DNA from: Annona cherimola
Lineage: Eukaryota > Streptophyta > Magnoliopsida > Magnoliales > Annonaceae
Direction of reading: 5' to 3'
Length of the DNA stretch: 64,000 nucleotides
NCBI GenBank assembly: GCA_030490835.1
Contig: CM059973.1
Location: 59,958,008-60,022,007 of the forward strand
Shown here: positions 44,106 to 54,125 of the stretch, one piece after another
Numbering within the stretch: position 1 is the stretch's first letter
Layout: every line of letters begins with the position of its first letter
Translations under genes and position numbers: made by a program
Notes under the pieces: model-generated
Databases searched by the model: none
What the model saw: the letters and a program-made list of their open reading frames with translations, nothing else
Told to the model about the DNA's origin: nothing

Positions 44106-44381
44106 ATGACGGATGTGGATGTGGATGTTGCGCCGGGGCAACCAAAGAAAAGGACGTTCAAAAAGTTCGGCTTCAGAGGCGTGGATTTGGATGTGCTGAA
44201 GCGTTGCGGGATCATGAGTCGAGCCAACGGAGCTCTGAACGTGTGCTTCGAGGGAGCGGAGAACTTGCCCGGGCGGCGGCGGGTCCAAGTACGGCACGAG
44301 CATCGAGAAGGAGTGGGCCAAGGATCCGGCGCGCGATATCATCTTGGCGTACATGCAAAACGAGGAACCTCTAACGCCTGA
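44106..44381 (+). pseudogene. RPS15 / nitrate reductase fusion ORF
   Basis: The ATG at 44106 opens 91 codons. The first 29 (MTDVDVDVAPGQPKKRTFKK, FGFRGVDLD) are the start of cytosolic ribosomal protein S15. The next codon enters nitrate reductase sequence in frame ([27 protein letters not shown]) before a one-base shift changes frame at about 44270. The junction at 44192/44193 is exact and in frame. Whether the ORF is transcribed is unknown; I class it as a chimeric pseudogene. Confidence 0.85.
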
Positions 44382-44472
44382 CCATGGGTTTCCCATCCGT
44401 GTTATCATCCCCGGATTCATTGGCGGGCGGATGGTGAAGTGGCTGAAAAGGTTTATCGTCACGACGGTGTAG
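44193..44472 (+). pseudogene. Nitrate reductase Mo-domain fragment
   Basis: After VLKRCGIMSR and [10 protein letters not shown] in the first frame, the reading continues in another frame as [54 protein letters not shown] and LKRFIVT, with a stop at 44470-44472. This is the molybdopterin-binding domain of plant nitrate reductase. About 90 codons are present, with one frame break. It is the last recognisable capture, and AT-rich DNA with (TTA)n follows. Confidence 0.9.
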
Positions 44473-44599
44473 TCGTCTCTTTTTTTTTATTATTATTATT
44501 ATCATATAAATATATCTCATCACCTATGAACAAATATCTTTTGATAGTGTGAGAACTAATTTAAGGGAGGGTGGGAATTGTGGGGGAAAAAGGCAAAGT
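44473..44599. other. AT-rich edge of the captured mosaic
   Basis: T-run and TTATTA repeats at 44480-44502. No inverted partner of this edge was found near 41.34 kb, so the class of the carrier element is unknown. Confidence 0.4.
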
Positions 44600-45500
44600 G
44601 TTGGTGAGTACTAGGAAACTAAAGTTGCTATGTTCAAGGTAAAGCTAAGAGCTTGAACAAAATGGCTTTCATTGCAAGAAATTGTCATTGGCTTAAGAAT
44701 CTGTGGTCAATTCAAAATCTCTTAGACTCGGTTAGAAAATAAACTCTCACAATATTGTTTGCATGTAAAACAAAGAGGACAACTCAAGAAACGGAGAGGG
44801 TGAGAAGACAATCAAGGTTTGATAGCGGCTTCTTGATTGCTCGCAATGACAGAGGGGAAGGGCTAACTCTCTTTTGGAATTTTGAGATGGATGTCACTAT
44901 TAGAAGTTTCTCTCAAAACCACATCAAAGCATAGTTTAATTGCCTAGGCAGAATTTATCTTTGGTAGTTCATGAGTTTCTATGACAATTACAAAGTGGTT
45001 AGGAAAAGAGAATCACAAAATATTATCAAATAGCTCAAGCACCAACATACAACTCTATGGCTAATTACGAGAGATTTTAATGAAGTATTAGGTATGCTTA
45101 AATTTAAAATATATAAACTATGGCTAGAATGTCAAATGGATATTTTCAAAGAGGCTTTGGACTTTTATAACCAATTGAATCTTGATTTTTTCAATCCTCC
45201 CATAATATGGAGGAATAATAGGAGAGGGTTTGCTAGGGTTGAGGACAAATTTAACAGAGGAGTAGCATCACCTGATTGGCTCAATTCTTTCCCCTTTCGC
45301 TAAGCTAATATATCTTTCTATTGCTTCCTCAAATCATTATCCCATACTGCTCACTTTGAACTTAAAAATGAATAGAAGGAAACCATTAATAGAGTTCAAG
45401 TATGAGTTATTTTAGGCAAGAGATAAGGAGACTCAACATTATTTATCAGACTTGAGCTAAGGAAAATGTGGGACATGCTTTGGTTTGTGCAAATTTGAGA
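44600..45500 (+). pseudogene. LINE (L1-type) endonuclease domain remnant
   Basis: In the + direction, with shifts and stops: FDSGFLIARNDRGEGLTLFW, then ITRDFNEVLG, DFFNPPIIWRNNRRGFARVE and DKFNRGVASPDWLNSFPF. These are the WN, GDFNEI-like, TW-NNR and ERLDRG motifs of plant LINE apurinic endonuclease in order. The catalytic Gly of GDFN is Arg. The RT domain does not follow; other elements occupy 45.5-51.1 kb and a matching LINE C-terminal region lies at 51.13 kb. Confidence 0.7.
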
Positions 45501-47503
45501 TGGAAATTAAAACTGTGCAGCATCCAACTTTTAAGATGGAATAAAAGTAAAAAAGTGAATATTGCAAAAGTGACAATTGGATATTTTATACCCTTATGGC
45601 CATGAAAATTTTTATTCAATAAGAGATTTTTGGTTTAAATCATTGATATAATTTAGATCCTTTGTTTTGGGGGAGTTTTGGGACTGTATTATAAAAATTT
45701 TGTACTTTAAAATCTATTGCATACGTATGGACTAGTATAGTCTGTTGAACTATAAAAAATTATCACTATCTTTTATCAAAAGTTCCAGCTATGGCAGGAA
45801 AGATTTCTCCTCCTTACTCGTCTTTACTTCCGTCTTAGATTCGGCACTAACAAGAGACTCCAAATAAAGCTCAGCCATCCAAATTAATGATAGTGAAAAA
45901 CCTTGAGGTCCGACTGTAGTCTCTTCCTCAGATCCACGCAATTAACCAATCAATCTGAGCAAGATCTGCGAATCTGATATGGATGACAATACGTTGAGGG
46001 TCGCTCATGAAGAGCAGTGTCGGTCTGAGCATTCGTAGCGTTAGACTTCAGGTTCCAGCATCACGTGTGCTTAGACCACGTGATTAGATTGCTAAGTTGT
46101 ATTTTAGCTATATAAATAGTTGTTAGTCAGTCATTTGGTTTTGTCGTGAATTGTTTTATGTTTCTTGAATTTTCAAGAACTTGTTGGAGATGTTCCCTCC
46201 AAAAGCGTTACCCCATTTGATTGGCAATTTATTAGGCGGAATATAAAGAGTTTGAATCTATCCATGACAGGTTCATATCAAAGGTAATCAGAAGGGGAGA
46301 CTCGTTCCATCCGCCAATACTGGAGAAGGTTGAAAAGAAGTAGGAGAGAGAAAGATCGTGAGAGGGAGGATGAGGCTGCAAGCAGCAAACCTGACAGTTG
46401 CTCCTACCCAGATTCAGCACTTCAAGCAGGTAGATGCAATTGACTGTAGGCAAAATCCCATTTTTCTCCAGCAGCATCATCTTCTCAGGTTGCGACTCCA
46501 TCACATTCACCAGATCACGGCTGCCAATGGTCCAGTTAAGACGTCTAGATTTGTGTAGTGCGCCTTCCACCACCCTTGCTTTCTCTAACCGATGCGCCTT
46601 TGCTTAGATCCACTGTGAAGTCCACCTCCAACAGCGTGCAAAATCTCACTAAGAAAATCACTAACTAGCTTGCGCGCAATCCAACCAGCATGTGCATATT
46701 GCACACAATGCAAATTAACCCAAGTTGTCCAAAATACACAGCAAGGTTGCGCAGCCCAATTTATTCAGATTGTAGTCCGTTTTCTCTCCCCCACTTGCAT
46801 ATCACGATTCAATAAAAGGAGACTGCCCTCAAAACTTAGATAGATCTAATTTTCACTTCCAACTTTAGTTTTCAAGCTCATGGGTCTTGAGAAACTTTGG
46901 GAGAGAGAAGATCTTCTTCACGTCAGTCATCTAGATTTATTTTCTTTTGCTTCATTAATTTTAGATTTTTAATTTTTTGGTTTTAGTTGGATTTTATTTA
47001 TAGTAATTTTTATTGCACTTTAATTCTTTGTTGTAATTTTGTTTGGATATTTAGTTTAATAATTTTTTTCTAAATAATTCAAACATTATAGCCTCTATGT
47101 GAATTTGACCCATCTTGCCATTATTCTTCGCTATAATTAGTTGTTAGTTTTAAGTGATTTAGTATAAATTGAGAATAGATTGATGACCTTGGGTTCCCAA
47201 CGACAAACCCTAGGTTGTACACCAATTTTTGACTCCATTACAGGGGAGACGCATAAAAGTTTTGATTTTTTTCTCTTTTAGCATATTTTAGATTTTTCAT
47301 TTTTTTAATCCTTGTTGATAGTTTATTTCTTTTCTCTACTCATTCTATTTTCTTCTATTCTCTTATTGTTTTTAATTTTCATCTTTTACACTCTTTATCA
47401 TTAGTGTGTGCACGATAGAAAATCTCTCAATCTACAATTAGTTGAACCAAACCCTTAGATTAAAAGACTTTTTAGTTAAGCAAAAAGAACACAAAAAACA
47501 CTC
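45501..47503. other. Retroelement leader/LTR-like DNA, not resolved
   Basis: A plus-strand TATA-like GCTATATAAATAG at about 46108 and a following CTTGAATTTTCAAGAACTTG suggest an LTR U3-R region. The region before the Athila-like gag would then be its LTR and leader. Neither LTR ends nor a primer-binding site could be fixed. A 113-codon minus-strand frame at 46232-46573 has no recognisable domain. Confidence 0.35.
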
Positions 47504-49085
47504 ATGGCTAAAAACCCAAATCCCACTACTAGAAAGATGAAGGAATTTTCATTCCTACTAAATGTAACCCTTCATCTTGCATTTAGCAACCAGAAAGAGA
47601 CATTTCGCTATGAGATCAAATTTAGTAGTATTCAAACGCTCCCATTTTTCTATTGTAAAACCAATGAAGATACATATAAGCATATTGATGATTTTTTTTT
47701 AAATTCGCTCAATAGTGAAGATTCAACACCTCACTGATGATGCCCTAAAATTGAAATTATTCCCTTTTTCATTGAAAGACAAAGCTAAATATTAGTTAGG
47801 TACTTTAGGAGACTCCATCACCATATGGGTAGAGATGCAACACGAATTTTTAAAGAAGTTCAACCTTATCGGCCAGACTAATACAATGCAAAAGACAATT
47901 ACAAACTTCACATAAACTTCAAGAGAAAAAATTTATAAAGCCTGAGAGCGAATGAAGGAATTGCTGAGGAAATGCTCACGTCAACATGAATTTTTAAAGA
48001 AGTCCTACCTAATCGGCCAGACTAATACAATGCAAAAAGTGATTGCAAACTTCACATAAACTTTAGGAGATCAAATTCATGAAGCTTGAGAGTGAATGAA
48101 GGAACTGCTGAGGAAATGCATACATCATGAATTATCTAAATGATAGATTATTAGGCTTTTTATGAAGGCTTGATAAATCAATATCAAAACATAGTGGATG
48201 CGGCTTGCAGAGGCTAATTTTTAAGCAGAAGTGAGAATGAGAACTATGAACTATTTGAGAAGCTCAACCAGAACTCAATCAATTGTGAACTCAACTATGA
48301 ACATATAAGAAGGCAGGCCTTTATGAAGTAAGTAACTACACAGAACCCAGTTCCAGCACAAACATGTAATTCATCGTGCAACAACTCGAGAAGGTGAACC
48401 GGTTATCCCACAAACTTGATCAGGTACTAACCATCCAACCCTCAAATTCTTACCTCACTTCATCCCAGCCTCCTTAAGAGGTCTTTTCTCTGTGTGCTAG
48501 CCCTTCCCACCTCTTCAATGAATGTCCCATTGCAATCCAACTCCTAGAACAAGTTCAAACTACACAATGGATGCCCAACACAAAAAATAACACATACTTG
48601 AATACATACTACCCTAGTTGGTAGAATCATTCTAATTTTTCTTGAAAAAACTAGTAAACTCAACCTCAAATAGCCAACACATCAACCCCGGTAACTCCTA
48701 AGTTGTTACCTTACAACCAAACTTTCAAGGAACTGCTTATCCTTCTTGAGGGCCACAAAGCTACTCTCAACCTAATTACTCACTACCTCAACCACAGTAC
48801 CCACTAAATTTGATAAAAAAATTTGCACAACTGCAACAATTGATCCTTATTGAACAACAATCCATTTTCAAGTTAGAAAGTAAAATTGGTCAACTAGCAG
48901 AAGCCATTATGAGAAGAGAAATAAGGCACCTTCCCAGCAAACCAATTGCCAACCTAAGAAACCAACTTGTAGGCTTTCAGTCTCAACCAAGCTTGCCACC
49001 ACCAAAATGTCCGCAATTTGAGAATGCTAAAGCCATTTCAACATTATAAAGTGGTAAAATCTTGGAAGATCTCAACAATTCTAAG
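47504..49085 (+). pseudogene. Athila-like Ty3/gypsy gag remnant
   Basis: From the ATG at 47504 the order of gag motifs is seen across shifts: HIDDFF, ALKLKLFPFSLKDKAK-like, WVEMQHEFLKKF, IGQTNTMQK, ERMKELLRKC, FYEGLINQYQNIVDAACRG and SENENYELFEKL. Near the end come SKIGQLAEAIMRRE and AISTL-SGK, a gag C-terminus typical of Athila-group elements. About 146 bp are duplicated in tandem (about 47838-47980 and 47984-48126). No protease or pol follows. Confidence 0.75.
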
Positions 49086-51125
49086 GGTAGGGTAGACTCC
49101 GAATCGATCTGACTTAAAATAGGGTAAGGTAAAGATTTTTTGAAAATGGGTTAGGTAAATTTCACCCTTACCTGGACCAAGTTACACCCTTATTTGCAAT
49201 GAGGCAAAAAGTATGTTTACCAAGTTTTGGTGAGTAGAAGTAGAAGGAAGGAGGAAAATGTGAGGAGTGGTATTTTTATTTTATTTATTATTATTATAAC
49301 ACTTTCCCAACCATAAGGTAAATTACGAATTGCTATTAGAAATTAATGATGTTAGCGTGGTACATAACATATATAAATATGGCATCTAGGGGATGTTTTG
49401 TGTGTGCATGTGTGTATTATGATCTTGGAATATTGGATTATATGAGACACCATTTACGAGCGTGTTAGACATGAGTATGAGTTTGTGCATTGAATTTTTG
49501 TAGCTACACCACCAGGTTATAATGTGATTAATTGAGTGTTGATTTAGAGGTGTATGATTGACGTACCGTTTGGGGCACTACGACTATTTTTTACTTTGTA
49601 GAGGTCTCAAGGGTTAAGGGGGCAGCGCCCCCAGAGAAATTTTTAATTTACTAAGTTGTGTTAGTAAGAAAGCTAGTTGCAAACTGTGTTTAGGCTCGAA
49701 CTGAACTCGGGCCCGACCCATTTCGATGAAAGCACTCTTAAGGAGGGCAAAGCACGACCTATCTTATTTCTTCCTCTTCCTCTCGTCCCCTACATTCTCT
49801 ACTTCCTTTTTTCCTCTTTCTTTTCAACTTCAATCTAGCCCTAAACCTCCCCAAAATCTCTCTAAACTATTTTGAAGATTGTTGATTCACCTCAAGGAAG
49901 CTCGAAATTTTGGAGATTTGAATCTAAGGTTTCTATCTTTGAGGGAAGTCACAACCGAGGTAAGTAGATGTTGCCTCTTCTTGGATTAGTAATGAAATCT
50001 TACCTTAAACGTAGCATAGGGTTGATGGGAAGAGGGTAGTGTTCAACGGCTTCGTAATTTAGGGCATTAGGGTTCGTGTTAGCTTAGTATTAATAAGGTT
50101 TATGCGGAACTAGATGTTACAATGTGATTTTTATGAAATAGATGATTCGTTAGTAGTTTTTACATCATTAGAAGTGACCTTCCTCTTTGGCACCTATCGT
50201 ATGTTCAGTAAAATGTTTGTTTGATAGTTCGTATGTTGAATCTAAAGTAAACTTTGTTAATTCTACTAATGGTGTGTGCGTGGTATATGATATTGATTCT
50301 TGTGTTATGAATGATGTATTAGTTAAGATGGGTAAATGTAAAGAATTATTCATGGCCCTTGATTGATATGAGAAGAGAATTGTTCACGGCCCTCAATTGG
50401 CATGAGGAATGAATTGTTTGTGATCTTTTTGTTTACATACGTTGATATGCATATGTTCTTGGGTGTGGGTGTGGGTGTTGACCTATATGTCTTGTTTGAT
50501 CGTTTAAGAATGATCCTTCTGTAACATTGTCATGGCATGTGCGCCCGCAGTCTTATATATTTTCACTATGTGTTAACTGTTATTTACTTACTGAGTCTAT
50601 TTAGATTCATTTAGTTCGTTATTTTACCCTAGATCACAAGCCAGGTGAGGAGTCTCAAAATGGGACGGGAGGAGGACCAAATCGTGGAGATCATTTGATT
50701 AATATTGGTGTTCCCAGTTATTTTAGAAATTATGCTTCTTTTTATACTAATGCATGTAGGCCTTTACTTAGTTAGATTCAATTGTGATAAACATATTGTA
50801 TTTGAGTATTTTTGAACTTGATTACAATTTATACGGACACATATATATATGATCTTTTGGTTTGCTTGTTGTGAAATAATAAAATTCGGTGATTTTCTTA
50901 TTATGTGGATGTCTTTATAGTATGCAAATATATAAATATAGAGCTCAATGCCACATTTTGGAATAAAATTGAAATGTCAATGAATAACAGCTCTTGTATT
51001 CCATACCATCCTCTTATATATTGTGGGGAGATGCTGTCGAATTTTTCATAGGTCATATGACACTCGTTGACTAGTCATTGAGAATGTCTAGGCAACGGGT
51101 TGTTACAGCAAATGAGTTGAATTTC
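49086..51125. other. Unassigned retroelement-like region
   Basis: No coding domain was recognised. A polypyrimidine stretch (49765-49865) and the end word CAACGGGTTGTTACA at 51091-51105 resemble an LTR; the matching LTR start and target duplication were not found. At 49085-49180 there is a block of GGGTAAGG words like hAT-type repeats. Confidence 0.3.
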
Positions 51126-52620
51126 GTGTAATGGCATGTGCATTTAAAAGTTGCTGGTGGTCTAGGATTTAGAGATATTCTATCATTTAATATGCTCTTT
51201 TGGCCAAACAAGTGTGATGCCTTCTTGATAATGCTGACCCTCTTTGCTATAAAACTTTGATATCCAAGTATTTTTCAAATGAGAACCTTTCAGAAGTGTA
51301 ATAAGAAACCCATAAACTCATTTACCTAGAATTATATTTTGAAAAACTAGAACCATTATGCTAGAAGGATGCCATTGGAAGATATGAGATGGCAAACAAA
51401 TGAGCTTCTTTAAGGATAAGTAGATGGAAATACAAATATCTAAAGTTGGGCGCTACTGCTTTTAATTTCTATAGATACAAAGGTAAGTCATTTTATTGAT
51501 TATTACTTAAAAACATAGAAGAAAGACCTTATTCTTACGATTACAGGGGAAGCTAGTTAGAACATAATCAACCTGATCAACTGCTAGCCAAATGAGGTGA
51601 AAATAGATGGTATTGGGCTCTTAAACCAATGGGATTTACAGTGTTCTACATATAAAATCATCAAATCGCTGAACCCCCAAGTGAGTATGGGGAGGGGGGT
51701 AGCTAAGATCACGACAAGTTTGTGTAAGTTAAAGTTTCCTAATAAAATTCTGATTTTCTGGTGGAAATTATTTTTCATTGAGATTCTCACTAGACCAAAT
51801 CTAAATAGAAGAGGTATTATTGTGGAGTTTATGTGTTTTTTCTGTAAGGAATTGAGGAGAATTTTAAGCATCTATTTATTCACTATGACAAGGCGTTCGA
51901 GGTAAGGAAAAAGTTTGTTACAAATAAAAGTAATTTCCACTCAAGGGTGACAATCAATTGAATCATTCGACAAATAATTGTAGCAAAAAGAATCGATGAG
52001 TTAGAGATATATTATTTGATGTGCTGGAGGCTCTAATTTTTGAGAAATTAGCTTAGAGGGGAAGAAACTCACTTCTCCAATCTGATGGACTAGTGCGGGA
52101 ATTTTTATGACCAATGCAAGAACGTCAACTTGTTGGTGAGGTCTTTCATTATCGATAATGAATTGATGGCTAGATGGAGAAAACCTAGAGGTGAAAGTGC
52201 TAAAAAAACTATTAATGGTCTTGCAATGCTGCCAGGAATTGCATGGGCTTTGAGGTAATGATGCATGACAGGGAATTTAATTGAAATAAAATGTTGGAAT
52301 TGGGATGAGATAACTAATTTTTTTATAGATGGAAGCACTTTTTGTGTGCTTGAGACTTCAATCAAGAGATCAAAAGGACTCGACAGAGATGAAGATTAAT
52401 TCCCTCGTCTAAATAAATTTTCTAAAAATTGATAGACTATTTCAACCTTGGTGGAAAGTCTTGTTCGGAAAATTTAGTCATGGGAGTCTATAGTAGAAAA
52501 AATCTTCTTTCTTCTTATGCTTTAAGGAGGAAACCAAGTGGCTCGCAGCTTAGTTGATTTTGCATTGACTAATAGTGGTTTTGATATGATGTGGCGGTGT
52601 GTTCTACTGAATCTCATTAT
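51126..52620 (+). pseudogene. LINE zf-RVT and RNase H region remnant
   Basis: In the + direction the fragments AGGLGFRDILSFNMLFW, then KFPNKILIFWWKLFFIEIL, TRPNLNRRGI and MCFFC are the end of LINE RT and its zinc-binding (zf-RVT) domain (W-LKVPNKIKIFLWR, NLxxRGI, CxxC). 52020-52600 fits a very decayed RNase H-like region. It is probably the C-terminal end of the same LINE whose endonuclease lies at 44.6-45.5 kb. Confidence 0.65.
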
Positions 52621-52674
52621 GGATATTTTAGTTGTGTTTACTAATCATGGGAACTTGTCAACGTAAATTCTCTA

Positions 52675-53190
52675 AGGTGTATTTGTTTACACCTAAAAGT
52701 TTTTGAATTAAAACTTTTTACTCTCCATAACTATATTTCTAAATTTATTTTTTGTATCTTCTTATACAACTATTCTATTTTTTAATTATTTCTAAACAAC
52801 TATTTATGCAATTAACATATCTATTTCAACTTTATTCTCATTACTCTTCATCAATACTCCTATCATATTACATCATTTTCTCTCATTTTAAAAACTTTTA
52901 CATTAAAAACTTTTTATCCAAAAATTTTATTACTTTTCAAACACATAATCTAAAACTTTTTATTCTTCATAGTTACCCTATTTTTATTATTTTTTACATA
53001 TTCTATTATAACTATTTTATTTTTTGATTATTTCTCTACAACACATATGCAGTTACCTTATTTATTTTATCTTTATTCTCTTTAAGTTTTATCATTACCC
53101 TTATTATATTGTATTACTTCTCACATTTTAAAAAAAAATTATCAAAAGTTTTTCTTCCAAAAGTTGTATCAAATGTCAAACGCACCTTTT
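52675..53190 (-). mobile_element. Two MITE-A copies in a row, reverse orientation
   Basis: Copy one (52675-52950) starts TGTATTTGTTTACACC and contains CTCTCCATAACTATATTTC and ACTCCTATCATATTACATC. Copy two (52950-53190) repeats the order from AAACTTTTTATTCTTCATAG to AAAAGTTGTATC. Both lie just beyond the LINE end. Confidence 0.6.
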
Positions 53191-53859
53191 ATGTACAGAT
53201 AACTCTGTTTTTTAAACACAATACTTCTTTTCATTAAAAAATATGAGAATACTATATTTTTGAAATACATTAGTTAAATGTATTATATGATTGATAAATT
53301 AAATAAGTTTCTATATTTATAAAAGATATATTTCATATCTTTAAATATATTATATCATAAATTGCATAAGGATATAAGATCAATTCCTCGTAGCAAGACC
53401 TTGAAACCTACTCTATCATAGTTAAATTGAAATTTTTTTAATTTGAAACTTATGCTAGAGTAAGAAAATAAAAACTCTCTTAACTAAAACCTTTGACTAA
53501 TCCATGCCACAAAATGCTTGAAGTACTTGTTCTCTCAGCAAAGCTTTCATTAGATGTTGATTATCAGCTAGCATCCCAAAGCTTTTATCTACCATTATTT
53601 TTAAAAAATATTTTTTAAATTTTATTTTTCAGTTAACTCAGCTAGGAAGCGGCGCTTTGCCAAAAAGTGAAGAAGGTTGAGCTTGTATGATCTCAATTAG
53701 CTAACACTTCTATTTTTCAAACTTTATTTTTTATTTTTCATAAAAGTATTACTATAATTTTCAAGTATATATAAAGATTTTTTATTGAATTTCAAAAGTC
53801 AACCAATTAGGGGTAAACTGACTTAAATACCCTCTAAAGCTATTGATTTCTAAGGGGAC
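53191..53859. other. AT-rich intergenic DNA, nothing recognised
   Basis: No gene, RNA or clear repeat. Confidence 0.45.
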
Positions 53860-54125
53860 ATTTGTTTTCTTGCAAGTGTGGGAAACCATGGCAATGACAT
53901 GAGATGGAACACATTCCACGAGACAATCCTTCACTCCATCAATAATCATATTTTTTTTTGCATTTATCAGCACATTCTAATCATTTTTTTACTATCTCCA
54001 TCAAACTTATTCATTCCACCTTTACCCCTTTTATTTTCTATCAATTATATAATTTTTAAAATATTCCATTTCTCACTCCCCACCCCATCCTACAATCTCA
54101 CAAAAAGTATTAATTATTAAACAAG
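53860..54125 (-). mobile_element. MITE-A-related copy
   Basis: It begins in a GGGACATTTG-type end and passes GTGTGGGAAACCATGG, TTCCACCTTTACCCC and CACCCCATCCTACAATC to ATTAAACAAGCCC. It has the same plan as the 18070-18350 intron copy and is longer in GC blocks. Confidence 0.35.

Noticed and set aside
41340..44600. Clear TIR pair or Helitron 5'-TC/3'-CTRR ends around the gene-fragment mosaic
   Set aside because: I compared the AT-rich edges near 41.34 and 44.5 kb and found no inverted match or convincing hairpin end, so the element class is left open.
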